The notes beneath the pieces were generated by a model. The model was not told where the DNA came from, did not search any database, and worked only from the letters and a program-made list of their open reading frames with translations. Shown in pieces: positions 22,546 through 34,385 of a DNA stretch of 64,000 nucleotides. Origin of the DNA: Karstenula rhodostoma CBS 690.94. Its lineage: Eukaryota > Ascomycota > Dothideomycetes > Pleosporales > Didymosphaeriaceae. The translations under genes and the position numbers were made by a program. Each line of letters opens with the position of its first letter. The stretch's first letter is position 1. Location of the stretch: the NCBI GenBank assembly GCA_010093485.1, contig MU001508.1, positions 1,254,051-1,318,050 on the forward strand, read 5' to 3'.

Positions 22546-24748
22546 TGCATATTCCGTGTAGGTACTGTTATGTACAGAAAGGAAAATTTACCCACGCACC
22601 GCCATAACACCGTTGTGTTAGGCAAATATCGCGGCTGCGGTATAGGTAGGTGAGTGCGGAGGGGAGTTTGAAACGAGTACGTGTGGCGCAGGCGGCCATC
22701 GTGCACCCAGATACCTACCAGGATCAGGGCGCGGGGCAGATGGGTGAAGGTGGCGTGAGTATGTGAGGGTAGGAGTGCCCGGGGTTGCCGGTTGGGTTGG
22801 TCTATTCGATCATTGGGGTGGTCGTGGGGCATGGGTTGCGCGGCGTAAGGGCGTTTCGCCGTGTTGGGGATTGATGAGGACGGACGGGGTGTCTGGCGTG
22901 GACGGGGCGTGGAAACGGGGCGGTGGTCAGTCGTTTCGATCAAATGTTTATGTCTAGGCGTTTGTGACGTTTTCTGTACGTTTATGTCTGTGTACGTCTG
23001 CGGCGGACTAAATGCGGCAGGTTGACGTTGTTGTCTTGATTGCGGAGAGATTGTCCTGCTTGCGAGTTCATTGTAAGCGTTTGGTTTAGAGCTTAACGGT
23101 GGTGGGGTGACGGGTAGACGTTTACTAAGGCGGGGTACGTATACTATAGTTCGTGTAGCTATCGTGGAGAAACGAATGTACGTATCGAATAACTCTGCAA
23201 TCATACCAATTGGAACTAGCGAGATTAATAATACTTTATTCCCTAATAAATGCCCGCAATGAAGTTCTATTTCAGGAATGAGGGTTTTCCTCCAGACGCG
23301 TTTTAAGGCGTGGCTTCAACATGACATTGACTTGCTCTCAAGCTGCAAGATGAACGATATGCCCTCAAGCTGTGACGGGTTTTAGGACGTTTCTATGCGT
23401 GCTTGGAACTACACGGATACTCTACTAATAGTTTAAGCTGTTTGAAATATTTGTGTTTTGGCACCCTGCAGAGTTCATGTATTGCGTTTTGCCGCGGCTT
23501 CTAGAAGCTCGCGAAGTATCATATTTAACTCTACTAATAGTATCGATAACCCAATTGTTCAGCCTCAATAATGCCGTAGAAAATTAGACGCTATTTTCCT
23601 CCAGCGAAAAGAGGAGTTGTAATAAATCGACAATTCTCCGCGGTGTGCGGGTAGGATTGTCGTTTCGGATTGTGACCTTCACCACGAGGTTCGATACGGT
23701 GATAATTAATACTTGCCTTGATTTTCGCATTACCTCGAATCAGGCAACAAATGCACATGATTTCCCCATTGTTGCCACGAACCACGAAGTGCTGTCCCGT
23801 AGAACGATAAACTAAATATAGACCCTGCCTGCTGCCTGATAGTAACACATAATGAAGCGTTGTAGATAGGTATATAGACGAAGGATATGCCCCGACTAAA
23901 ACCCTCCATCTCAATATTCTGTTCAGGCGTGATAATCCCTCCCCCCCTTCAAACCTAAATCCCGTGTATACCACTGTTGCATATTTAAGAAGGAAACAAC
24001 AGCACACTCCTACATCCCCAACACCCTCAATTTCTCCTCCAAGCAATGGGACAGGACGTCATATATACCACCATACCACTAATAAACCAACCCCCACAAC
24101 CTCCAAACCCAGCACAAGTGGATTGGATAACCGACCCGCGAGATATCTCTGCCGTACCTACTATCCCAGACCAGCGCCACAGCCCCTGCACCGCCGGCAT
24201 AAAATACGACACCATCACACCCACGGAAGTGTCATCCGCTAATCTACCCGCTCGGGGAAAGTCAAGTTGGGCAATCCTATCAACCTTGTATTGTATTGCT
24301 ACCTAGAGGCTAGCCACCGCGCAAAGCAACACAACGATATATCCACACATGCCACTGGCATCTTATCTTATCCCGTGGAGCACATGCCCGAAGCCACGCG
24401 GCACGGTTCATCACGGTGGTGCGATTGGTGGTGTTTTGTTTCAGTTTCAGAATGTCTTTGCATGATTTCGAGTCTGGCTTGGGTTTTGGTGGGATGGGGG
24501 GTGGACGGCTAGCTCAGCTGTAGGATGAATGTATGTACATGGAATGGAATGGGATGGATGGGATGACGTTGGGGCTTTCGCTGCATGCGTGACGTGGAGG
24601 TGGATGTGGGATGAAAAAGTACTGTGTAAAGGGCCCATTGCCCGGCCCAAGTGAAGCGTACGCGAGGTGCGGTTCCAGCTTCAGTTGACCATGACGACCA
24701 GATGGTGCGTCTAGCCCATAACCACGCCTACGACCCGCCGGTAGAAAA

Positions 24749-25599
24749 TCACTTCAACTCCAGCCTCTCGATCCGCGCGCACGGAAACCCACAATGCACC
24801 GTCCTCTTCTACTGCAGTTAGCGTCAACTCCGTAAGTACAGTCTCGCAAACTCACCCTCTGCGCCAGCCCCTCCCCCCGCGGACAACTCCAATCATCCGC
24901 CTCAACCCACTCCGCCTCCTCGCACCACCCCGCGGCGCCATCCCCACCCCTCGACTCGTCCGTCCACTCCGCGCCGCCATACTTCATCCTAAGCTCGCCT
25001 TCATCCCCCTCGACGATAGTAAGCGTGCGGCTGTCCCCCTCCACACTCGCAACACCCCACGGCTGGTCCGCGAGCAGGTGCTGGTAGCTGTTGAACGCCG
25101 CCATGGGCCGCTGGTGGCGGATGTTGTCTACCTCTGCCGCGTCGGCGCGGTACGGCGTGTACAGCGTGTTAATTTGCAGGTAGTTGGCCAGCGGCGGCGA
25201 AGTGGAAGCCGGGGTGCAGACCTGGACTTGGGAGACCGTGAAGGTGCATACCCCGGTACTTTGAAGTCGCGAGGCTGCGGAGCGACGACGGGCGGGAGGG
25301 TTTTTGCTTCTTGGGCGCGGCTGCGGGTTCACCTGGGGCTGGGGCTGGGGGCTTCGACCTGCGGGACCAGAGGGAGAGGGAGCTGCGGCGGGAGCTGGAG
25401 CTCGTGGTGGAAGGCGGTTTGGAGATGGTGGAACTTGGACTTGGGGCCCGGGCGGAGCTGGAGGTTGAGCGAGCGCGGGAGAGGGTGCTCCGGGCTGGAG
25501 AGGAGGTGCGGCTGTGGGCGTGCAGAGACCGGCTGCTGCGTACAGGGTGAGGAAGAGGAAGCGCCAGGTCGCGCAGCGGGACGACGATTTTGGCTTCAT
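24749..25599 (-). CDS. secreted proline-rich protein
   Basis: Exons 25599-24856 and 24808-24749 give 267 aa. Residues 1-27 (starting MKPKSSSRCATW, then a hydrophobic core) form a signal peptide. About 80 residues of Pro/Ala/Gln-rich linker follow, then a compact domain beginning CTFTVSQVQVC and containing NYLQINTLY and NSYQHL. The end is WSCP...KRTVHCGFPC. This domain pattern (CxFT, NYIQLNTI-like, NSY) occurs in fungal extracellular proteins, but I have no function for it. The final 47-nt intron replaces an unspliced frame that would read through. Another frame on the same strand (25169-25678) was rejected because it lacks this domain. Confidence 0.7.
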
Positions 25600-26755
25600 C
25601 TTTTGTGATTTTGATAATGGAAAAAACAATGTAGGCTAGCAACACAAGCGCGTAGAATTGAACGAGGAAACCCGGCATCGTGAAAGGAAAGCGAGTCCAG
25701 CTCGGTAGATATACTTGGTAAGACAGATTGCGGGAAGAAGGGAATTATGCGAGCGCTGCTGCGCCGTAGAACCTAAGCGCTCGGGATGGTGATGAGCGTT
25801 GGGAACTGCTATTTCAAAGATGAATGCGCGATGCGCTGCGGCGTGGTGCTCGGCGTGGGTCCGCGTAGTGTTTCAACCTGGGGCGATCAGGCGGTGCTAA
25901 AATGCTTGCGCGGCAACGTGGGCGCGTAACTCGATCACGGAAGCGGGAGGGAGAAATTGCGTCCAGGCAAGAGAAGAAAGACGAATATTAACAGAAGAAG
26001 AGGTCCGATAAGGAATGTTGGTGGGCAAGATGCAGGCCTGATGCCATGTTGCTGCGTACCACGCCCGGCTTATGTCGTGTTCGGCTGTTGGTTGAGACGG
26101 ACTTGTTGCACTGCTCCATGTTTCAGAATGCACACCTCAGCCCCAAGCCCCTCGTTCGCGTGCGCCATCGCTCACGGCCTTTGCAGCCCCTCGTTACTCC
26201 TATTGATCCTCTCAGTGACATCTTTGAGACAAGCTATCGTGCACAGCGAGGTAATTCTGCTCGCTCGCTCAGTACGCCATGCTGTCTGCTGCCGTCTGTT
26301 GTGCGACACAATGCATGAAGGAAGGACGATAACGCATGCGAAGACGCCAATCGACGAACGCACTACGGAGATGATCGAACTGGACCTCGCCGTGGGGAGG
26401 GTTAGCTTGTGGCTTCGGAGGTTTGTGTGGGGTCTAAACTTACTGGCTGCACCGCGGGCGGTCTTGTGCTTACCATGTCGTACTTCGAAGCGGCATTTCT
26501 TTCAACCTATTGTAGAAGTGGGAGCGGCCTCCGCAACAACATGTCACCAGATCTGTTCTAAAAACACACCTTCCTAGACGCTCTACGCAGTTGCTCACAA
26601 ACATTTCCACTCGACATGTGCGTCCGTCAGTATAGCATGTGCAAAAGATGATTGAGATGCAATGTTTGTCATTGTATCATATGCCAATAAATACATGCAG
26701 GTAAGAAGCCTCAATCAACAAAACCAGAAGCAATGGAGACAACCCCTTCTTTCTT
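25600..26755. other. intergenic, no gene seen
   Basis: A 206-codon plus frame (25957-26577) is Cys/Arg/Leu-rich with no recognisable domain or splice support. I treat this as non-coding. Confidence 0.5.
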
Positions 26756-27527
26756 CTAACCAGTCCACACCTTGGGACCGGGAGGAGTATACGTCGTCGC
26801 CTTGCTACCATATGTGTCGACTGTGATTCCAGGATCGCTCTGGGGCGCATAGCCGGGAATGGTGGCGAGGAAGTCGCCGCTTGGCTGGGCGGAACCACTG
26901 CCAGTAACCTGGATCTGAGCGCACTCGGCGTAGAACTGGGGCGTGTTGGCCTGGTGGAGAGCGAGAAGTTCGTGGCGGATGAGGTAGTTGCCGGCGGCAA
27001 GGGAGCTAGGGATGGTGGACTCCCAGTACAGGTTCTTGAGGACATCGTTGGTTCCCCATGCAGTGCCGGAAAGAGGAGGCGCCGTCATGCCCTTTTGGTC
27101 AATCTGTTGAACGTCAGCCCGAACGGTTCTGCATAGTGGATATCGAACTATGGCATACCTTGAACCACTTCTTGCCCGATCCATCGCACGACTTGAAGTC
27201 CCCAGCGCACTTGTACATCCAAACCATGACGGGGCCTTGAGCATGAGTCCATTGCTTCCAGATGGCCTTGACCTTGCCTCCAGCCTTCACAGGAGCGGTG
27301 AGGTCTGCGGAGGTTCCGCCATTGCACATGACCTTCTTGTCGGTGACGGTCATCGTCGGGTTGTAGTCGGGCCACTGGCGCTGGATGGTCTTGGGGCCGG
27401 TGGCCGGCGCGAAGCCTTCGTATCCAGGGTAGGTGGTGCCATCGATCACGTAGCTGGTAACAGCACCGTGGGCAGAAGCCTGAGCGGCGAGAAGAGCAAC
27501 GGCGGCAACAGCGCTGGTGAGAAGCAT
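26756..27527 (-). CDS. AA9 lytic polysaccharide monooxygenase
   Basis: Exons 27527-27159 and 27103-26756 give 238 aa. Signal peptide of 19 residues ends ...AQASA, so the mature protein begins with His20 (HGAVTSY), the N-terminal half of the copper histidine brace. The second brace His is in WTHAQGPVMVW, and the axial Tyr in QFYAECAQI. YLIRHELLALH is the usual conserved strand. The enzyme oxidatively cleaves cellulose or related beta-glucans outside the cell. There is no carbohydrate-binding module. Length is normal for single-domain AA9. Confidence 0.96.
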
Positions 27528-28767
27528 TTTGATCTGGATACAGGGGAAACTGAAGATACGAGACGACAATATTTGCGTACGCCTACCTACCCTTTATATT
27601 CACATCTCTCCTATACCAACTGCCTGCTTCCGAACACAATAGTGTTGCCACCCAACCCCAGGTCATGTGCGCAGTCTGGAGCTCGATTCAGTGGCCATCC
27701 GCGGATAGATGCGATAGTGGTCAGATATTGAGAGGTCGTAAAGTACTATCGCGATCTCGGGCCGGCGAGTCCTGCGAGGTGGTGGGCTCCACGATAGGCG
27801 CGTGATGGTTGGTCCAATGCCGCTGGCATACCGGTGATCGACTTGCCGGACTGACTGGGACCGGACGGCTAAGCTTTGCTGCACCCCAGATGCTTAATAT
27901 AGGACTCATTTCGGTCATGCGCCATGATGGAATTGTGAAAAGGTGTATATTCGAGAGTGGGATGAGTTGGATAAGCAGAACAATCTGGGCAGCGAAACAG
28001 AGATGTGGTTTGACTTGATCGAACGCAGAAGAAAGAAAACGAAGGCGGGCGTTGGGTAGCGGGTTGTACGTCGGGCTGGTGAGCTGCGGCGAGATGATCC
28101 GGGTATATTAGACGGAAGGAGGGATTCTTGTTTCGAAACGGAAGGTCTCGCTGATCGCGATGAGAGCCGCAGTGCAGATCAATTGAGGCTGAGCATCTCA
28201 TATCGATCAAGGCGGCTCCATGTTTCACTTACGCAGTAACGATGAGGCTGCTTTCGCCCTGGATGCCGATGCGACCCCAGAGGCAATCAATTTGGTACGT
28301 AGACGGTCCTCTTCGAACAGTCGTATGGCGGTGCGCAGGTTGCTAAGCGATGGGCTACTGTAACATCCCAAGAGCATTACTCTGTAGCTGGAGCACTCAT
28401 AAGTTTGAAAGAAAGTGGGTTGTCCATGGAAGGTTGGATGAGGTTGAGGAACCGCCGGGAGTGGATCGCACCGCCACGTGTAACTCCTAGCGTGGTAATC
28501 GCTTGCGGCGCGATCGCGAAAAGTGCTGCCGTCCACTAACATCTCTTCTATACTGCCCGAGAGAAACTGAGATGTCGCGCGAAAGCTTACAAAAAAACCG
28601 CGGCCGTCTTCCGCTTCTCTAACTACAATAAGCAACACAAACAAGCAAAGCTACAACGTGAAGCTGTAAATTCTGTAGATGTACTTTCATGCTCTGTAAG
28701 CTGGGGTAGAGCATCTCAGCATCATACACCCTCTCCGTGGCCTTGCTGCCCTATCTCCTCAGCGAAC
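27528..28767. other. intergenic, no gene seen
   Basis: Short frames at 27721-28644 show no recognisable product. The divergent arrangement (AA9 minus, MDR plus) puts two promoters here. Confidence 0.5.
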
Positions 28768-29984
28768 ATGTCCAACCTCGCTGCAAGTAAGCCACCATCG
28801 GTGCCATAGGTACAACTCCACCAACTCCACCTACTCGACGACTGACCCAACATTCCAAAGTCCTTCCCTCTCCCAAGGCCCCTCTAGAGGTCCACCCCGT
28901 ACCCATCTACGTCCCGGGCCCAAAAGAGATCCTCATAAAAAACACCTGCATCGCCCTCAACGCCATCGAAGCGAAAATCGCCATCCACAACGGTAAGCCA
29001 GCCCCGGATCCGAACCACCCTCCTCGCTACCCACCCTAATCCCCACAAACATCAACGCAACCCTCACACCACCATCCACCTTACCACACTAACCCCACCC
29101 CTCCCTCAGTACTCCCACACACGCCCTACCTCGCCATCCTCGGCTCCACCTACGCTGGCACCATCACCGCCCTCGGCCCCTCCACCACTTCCTTCTCCAT
29201 CGGCGACCGCGTCGTCGTCTCCAAGCGCTTCGACGTCAAAGGAAACCAATACGGCGCCTTCCAGCGCTTCGTCGTATGCCCAGACATCATGATCAGCCGC
29301 GTGCCCGACGCCGTCGACCTTTCCGTGCCAGCCAGTCTCATGATGAACCTGACGTGCGTGGTGGGGCTGTTCAGCGGGAGACTGGGGCTAGGACGACCGC
29401 GGCTGGATGGGGGCGTGGCGGAGCGCAGGGGGAAGAAGGTGCTGGTGTATGGCGGGAGTGGGAGTTTTGGGGGGTTGAGCGTGGGGTATTTGAGTGCGGC
29501 GGGGTATGAGGTTGTGACGACGAGTAGTCCGAGGAATAGGGCGTTTGTGGAGGGATTGGGGGCGGAACGTGTGCTTGATCATACCCAGGATGGGGAGGTG
29601 CTTGTTAAGCAGCTTGTGGAGAGGGGGCCGTACGATGTTGTCGTTGACTTTGTGTCTGTGGCGAGTACGCTTGCGGTTACGGGGAGGGTGGTCGAGGCGC
29701 AGGGTGGTGGAATACTGTTTACGATGCAGCCGGGGAGAGAAGAACTGCCGGTGGGTGTGGAGAGGGTGTTTGAACCGTACTCGGAGTCGTTGTATGAGGG
29801 GAGGAATCGCGAGTTGCAGAGGTGGGTTGTGGAGGAATATTTGCCGCAGGGCATTGCGAAGGGTTTGATCAAACCGTTGCCGATTGAAAAGGTTGGCGGT
29901 GGTTTGAAGGGGCTGAATGAAGGACTGAGGAAGATGTTGGATGGCGGGAGTGGGGTCAGGTATGTGGTCGATCCTTGGGAATAA
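28768..29984 (+). CDS. MDR-superfamily zinc-independent oxidoreductase
   Basis: Exons 28768-28786, 28861-28992 and 29110-29984 give 341 aa. The GroES-like N-terminal domain (PGPKEILIKNTCIALNAIE, GSTYAGTITALG) is followed by a Rossmann domain with VLVYGGSGSFGGLSVGYLSAAGY and DVVVDFV. No structural-zinc Cys quartet is visible. It resembles the enoyl-reductase-like/quinone-oxidoreductase branch of the MDR family, probably NADPH-dependent; the substrate is unknown. The first exon encodes only six residues plus one base. The third exon is very G-rich on its coding strand, which creates a long but meaningless antisense frame. Confidence 0.88.
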
Positions 29985-30428
29985 CCTGTGTTGGTGGTGC
30001 GTGAGGCGTGTTCGATGAATTGCTCGAAGGCTTTCTACGAGCCAAGCCAAACTGTGCCGGTATGAGCGTGGGATGATTGCTCATCACCCATGTAGCGACT
30101 GCCACAGCAGTTGTTTGTATCCCAAGCAGCTTGTCAAGCGCGAGAAAAAACGCTATCAAAGTTGTTGAGAAATGCACGGTATAAATCCACTCTATCTACT
30201 ACTTAGTCGCGACGCTTGACCGCTTGAACATGCCGAGCCGGATACCCATCATCATTATATACATTTAGATTGCATTAGGAGCATCCAGTACCGACATTCC
30301 ATAAAGCCCGCATATACTGTCGGGTCAACAATTCCCGAGTCGTGAACATGGCCAACAGAAGGTCGTATTTGCCGACCGAAGACTCGATTTCCAGACTTCT
30401 CAGGCAAGAGATCCGCACAAAACACTCC
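29985..30428. other. intergenic between convergent genes
   Basis: 3' flanks of the MDR gene (plus) and the AlkB-like gene (minus). Nothing else seen. Confidence 0.5.
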
Positions 30429-33400
30429 TTATACTTCCTCCTCATCGTAACCACCATTCTCGACGTCTTTGTCAGGCCCGGTCGCGTCTTCCATCCCTCC
30501 CATAACATGATCATTTTCGCCATCCTCAAACTTCCCGTCATTCGGAATAGTATTTCCGGCGGCGTCGCGAGGAAGTGGTAGCTCCGAGCCGTCGTAATAG
30601 CCCATGTCCAGTCCAACTTCGAGTGGCGGCATCTCCCCGGGTTTAACGAACTTCGGATCGATGTACCTGCACGTGAGGGCAAAGCGCATACGACCCTTGT
30701 GGGTCACAGAATGCTCGTAGTAGGCCTGAATCGGATGACCTACCATAAAAGCCTCGTCGCCCATACCGAGAGTCATCTCGAGGAGTACCGGTGGTTTCTT
30801 GTTGCCTCCTCGCTTGAGTTTCAGATCTTGGGCGACCTGCTTCCAGTACTTCTGCTTGTTCTTCTCGGGAGCATCGCGCAGAATCTGGTCATGGCGGGAA
30901 AGTCTCTCCTCGTAATGCAGGCATCCGGGAATGGGAGGGTATTCGTGGTCGTACAATCCGGTTTTGCTCACACCGAAGTAGCGCGTCGCCTTCATCCGGA
31001 TCTGCATCTTGCCAGTGTCTCCGACACTAAGCGTCCCAATGACTGGACCAACACCTGTCTCGCCATCGTCGTGGAACCCGATACCTTGATCCTCGAAGTA
31101 AGACAAGACCAGTTCCTCATTGAACTCCACCGGCTTCCACGCTGCAGCCACCTCCTGTATAGTCTTGTCGTCATTGCGAGCAATGATTTGCATGGCGGAC
31201 CAATTCAAACGAGTACGAACATCTCGTATTGCGGGAGCCTCTGCCTCTTCGAAAGACCGCGAATTATCAATGCCGGTGCCGGTGAAGTTGTACCTCATGC
31301 CGAAGTTCTGGTTCATGTGGCGAATGTACATGGCATCTTTCTGCCCTTCGGGAGTTATTTTGCGCCGCCGCAGTCCAATGTCGACAAGTTGTAATTGCTT
31401 GAAGATATCGTTCGGTCCACCAGGAGCTTTGTTGATAGTCTCGTTGGCGATTTTATGTGCCACGTAGCAGCCGGGTACAGGGAAGCGGAAAACGTTCGTA
31501 CGGAAATTGTTCGCATAATTCGGCTTGCAACTGCGAATCTCCTCGCCGAAAACGAGGTCCCGACTCGGTGTGTAGCCGTCTGTAAGAGTGAAAGCGGGAC
31601 CTGAGTCAGTGAGAGCTGAGGCTGGTATGGCTTTCCGCGGAGGGTGAAATTGGAAGCCGCATTCTGGGGTTTCACAGTCCCACCCAAGAAAAGACTTTCG
31701 CAGCATGCAACCGTTGCATTGAGGACAGATCATGCCATTCCATGCTGCCCTCGTGTAGAGATCTTCAGCTCTGATGTCGTCGGATACCACCAGAGGTTTA
31801 TACCCCAAAGAGGGCTGCAGATGCTCTCCAGGCCAAGCCGTTTTCTGCTTGACGAAGCGTGGATCATACACGAGGTCGCCGTCTTTCAGCTTTTGCACTT
31901 CACCCGAAGACGATGTAAACTTCCAAAACGCTTGACAGTCTCCGTTAAGGCAGGCCCATCCCTGCAGGTAGACTTGTTGACAGGATTTTCGACATGTACG
32001 ACACGATCGGACGATTGGTCGCTCCAGTGATCCAGGCGGACAAATCTCTTCTACACCTTCCGGGTGGAACCATGCCGGCTCGTCTTGTGAGTTCAGCCGC
32101 TCGAAGCGGTACCGCACGACCTTCTTGCCATTCTGTTCTTCCATCCAGATGTGGGTTGGCTTGTAGTGACCAAGTACGCAGTATCGATGCGGCATGCGGG
32201 AGGGCACCAGAGGGTTGTCGTTCTTCGTGACCAGGACAACCGGATTGTAGGCCTTTATGGTGTTTTTCAGGGCTCGTGTGTTGTTGGCGTTCTCTTTCTG
32301 GTCTGCCGCCAAACGTCGCTCCTTGGTCGTACCATCGGTCTCCATGCCGCCAGATGCCCGTGCAATAACGACATTGGAGTCCATAAAATCGCGCATCGCG
32401 GGGTAGCCAGTGTATAGAAACGCGTAGACATACGAATCCTTCGTATAGCAACCACTCTGGTATATTTTGCAGTTCACTATTGATTCGACGAGCTCGTAAC
32501 GCTCATTAGCGAACGCGGGAGGGCGACCTTTCGGCTTCGGTTTCGATTCCTCTGGTATGCCGGACGGGTATACGTACGCCATCAACTGTTTCCCCGTTGA
32601 CCAAACAATGTCAGACTCCCCAGTCTGATCCATGTCCAACGGTTCCGGCAGGGTCACAGCGGGCTGAGGTGGAAAGGAATCCTCGGGTTGTGGAAGGTTG
32701 GCCGTACTATGGCCTTGCTCAGTCTGACCTTGGGCATCCGGAGCTTGAGTAGTGAGCTCTACAGGGTTCTCATTATGGATGCCTTGCTTCCGGGTTCTCT
32801 TTTTCGGTGGCGAAGATTTGGGATGCTGGGGTTGTTTTCGTTTGATTGGTTGGGATATTTGCTGGAGCTGCTGTAAAGCATCCGTAGGCACTTTCAAGAC
32901 CACAATCTTGGTTTTGCGCGTTGGCTCGGATGCAGGAGAAGGCTCGCGGGACGACTTAGGAGACTCCATGCCGGCGAATTTGGTGGGAGCTCGCTTCTTC
33001 CGTAAGCTCCTTCTTACTGACAACGGCGTCAAGGGGTTGGCAGATACCACGCGCGTTGAGTTGCCAGACTGTCTAGGCTTCTGAATGACTCGTTTGGACG
33101 TGGTCTTCTTTGGGGTTGATAGGGGCTGACGGGGGCTGTTGTTGATCGAGGTGGGCGAGGGTAAAGAGTGGGGATTTGAAGCTGCTGCTGGAGCTGGCGC
33201 GGTCGGAATGGGTGACAGTGGCGGTGGAGTGTTATTGCCTGACTCTTGGGTCCTTGGAGGCGAGGGGAGGCTTTGGTTTTGTAGTCGTGCGTCGTCGTGC
33301 ACGGGTACAGAAACAGACTCGGTCAGATGCGCTGGTGCCTGCGCGATTGAATCCATGTGTTTTTCAACCCGCATATCTTGGACTTGACGTGAGTTCTGTG

Positions 33401-33623
33401 TGGTTGATTCCTTCTGCGAGTGTGCTTCTACCCGTACACCCTGTTCGGTCTGTGCGTGGGGTACATCATGCTCTTTCGCTTCCACGCCACCTCGTGCCTG
33501 TGACCATTCGGATAGGTCATTAGGATAGTCGCTCAATTCCATTTCCGTGTCAGTAAGCCGTTGCAGACCTTGTTCGCTGAGATTCCGCGAAGCCGAAGCC
33601 GTACCGCAGTGCGCAGTCGCCAT
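30429..33623 (-). CDS. AlkB-like Fe(II)/2OG dioxygenase with zinc clusters
   Basis: One exon, 1064 aa from the ATG at 33623; the frame upstream of it looks like leader. The N-terminal ~350 residues are disordered, with basic patches such as KKRTRKQG and SLRKKRAP. Two Cys clusters follow (CRTCRKSC...CLNGDC and CPQCNGC...CETPECGF). The C-terminal catalytic domain has H851-x-D853 in GFHDDGE, the distal His971 in YYEHSV, and RFALTCR matching the AlkB RxxLTxR signature. AlkB proteins demethylate DNA, RNA or protein. With basic and zinc modules, a nuclear nucleic-acid role is likely (inference). The acidic C-terminus ends EEEV. Confidence 0.85.
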   Translation of the reverse strand: MATAHCGTASASRNLSEQGLQRLTDTEMELSDYPNDLSEWSQARGGVEAKEHDVPHAQTEQGVRVEAHSQKESTTQNSRQVQDMRVEKHMDSIAQAPAHLTESVSVPVHDDARLQNQSLPSPPRTQESGNNTPPPLSPIPTAPAPAAASNPHSLPSPTSINNSPRQPLSTPKKTTSKRVIQKPRQSGNSTRVVSANPLTPLSVRRSLRKKRAPTKFAGMESPKSSREPSPASEPTRKTKIVVLKVPTDALQQLQQISQPIKRKQPQHPKSSPPKKRTRKQGIHNENPVELTTQAPDAQGQTEQGHSTANLPQPEDSFPPQPAVTLPEPLDMDQTGESDIVWSTGKQLMAYVYPSGIPEESKPKPKGRPPAFANERYELVESIVNCKIYQSGCYTKDSYVYAFLYTGYPAMRDFMDSNVVIARASGGMETDGTTKERRLAADQKENANNTRALKNTIKAYNPVVLVTKNDNPLVPSRMPHRYCVLGHYKPTHIWMEEQNGKKVVRYRFERLNSQDEPAWFHPEGVEEICPPGSLERPIVRSCRTCRKSCQQVYLQGWACLNGDCQAFWKFTSSSGEVQKLKDGDLVYDPRFVKQKTAWPGEHLQPSLGYKPLVVSDDIRAEDLYTRAAWNGMICPQCNGCMLRKSFLGWDCETPECGFQFHPPRKAIPASALTDSGPAFTLTDGYTPSRDLVFGEEIRSCKPNYANNFRTNVFRFPVPGCYVAHKIANETINKAPGGPNDIFKQLQLVDIGLRRRKITPEGQKDAMYIRHMNQNFGMRYNFTGTGIDNSRSFEEAEAPAIRDVRTRLNWSAMQIIARNDDKTIQEVAAAWKPVEFNEELVLSYFEDQGIGFHDDGETGVGPVIGTLSVGDTGKMQIRMKATRYFGVSKTGLYDHEYPPIPGCLHYEERLSRHDQILRDAPEKNKQKYWKQVAQDLKLKRGGNKKPPVLLEMTLGMGDEAFMVGHPIQAYYEHSVTHKGRMRFALTCRYIDPKFVKPGEMPPLEVGLDMGYYDGSELPLPRDAAGNTIPNDGKFEDGENDHVMGGMEDATGPDKDVENGGYDEEEV

Positions 33624-34385
33624 TGTGACAGGCCAGGTATGTCGTGAAGAGTCAATGATAGAGTCTGGAAGTAAAAGGACAACAGGTAACAAGTCGAGGT
33701 GGAGTACAAGTATACTGAAAGCTCAGTCTATAATAGATTGAACAAGCTTTCGCGATTGTGGAGCTTCCGGTGATTGAGTCGTAGTCGACAAGTGTGGAGA
33801 GAGGATAGGAAGGAAAGAGCGAGGATGGTGTAGATAAAGTAACAATAGGAAGCTTCCTCGCTTACCTACATTGTGGGAGAGATGCAAACGATCCGGTAGA
33901 CCACTTGTCATTCACTTCAATGAAGGTGAAGGTGAGGATTAAGGGACGGGTGGCGGTTCTCGAGGGTCACGCCGGCTACCCGCGTACAACCGCGGGGTCA
34001 TCCGGCGGCCAGCTAGCGACCCAGCAGCACAGCACATATTGCAAACAGAGGGAAGAGCCTCGGACAAAACGACTTGATTGTCTCTCACCACCTACGTCGT
34101 CCAACGCGCTGATGGTAAACGATGCATGTTCCTGAGTCGCGTCGAACACGTACTAGGCTCTTCTGAGATGCAGGCCTCGGCTATTCCCCAGATGCCCCAG
34201 GTTTGTGAGCAGATGCCCGCACCAATGAAGATGCAGCTCGCCGATGGGCGCGTTGTGCACGCATCCGATGCTTACGGGCTCTGCTCGCGTAGTACCTGGT
34301 ACTTGAAGGCCTGTCCCGTCTCCTTCCGCCCTCCGGTGTTCGTTGCAAACGCTGTAGTCGTCCCCCAGCCCGACCCTTTGACAAC
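33624..34385. other. divergent promoter region
   Basis: Between the AlkB-like gene and the acyl-CoA ligase. Holds an open frame starting at ATG 34168 that reaches the ligase intron out of phase with the ligase; it could act as an upstream ORF if transcription starts far enough upstream. Confidence 0.5.

Larger units (their letters stand above)
21826..24748. other. 2.9-kb gene-free region
   Basis: No supported gene. A 236-codon minus frame at 22494-23204 is Pro/Arg/Thr/Gln-rich without domain or splice structure. Frames at 23591-24046 and 24046-24306 are also unsupported. Contains the diverged repeat pair at 22262-22545 and two copies of actctactaatagt (23419 and 23528). Confidence 0.45.

Noticed and set aside
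22494..23204. 236-codon minus frame in the gene-free region
   Set aside because: Pro/Arg/Thr/Gln-rich, no domain, no splice sites, no convincing start; overlaps the repeat.
25169..25678. alternative start frame for the secreted proline-rich protein (MPGFLVQFYALV...)
   Set aside because: It has a hydrophobic start but would need an intron of about 30 nt to reach the conserved C-terminal domain, whereas the other frame reaches it directly from a better signal peptide.
25957..26577. 206-codon plus frame
   Set aside because: Cys/Arg/Leu-rich without domain, signal or splice support.
29388..30050. 220-codon minus-strand frame antisense to the MDR gene
   Set aside because: It mirrors the G-rich third exon of the MDR oxidoreductase; Arg/His/Pro-rich translation without any domain.
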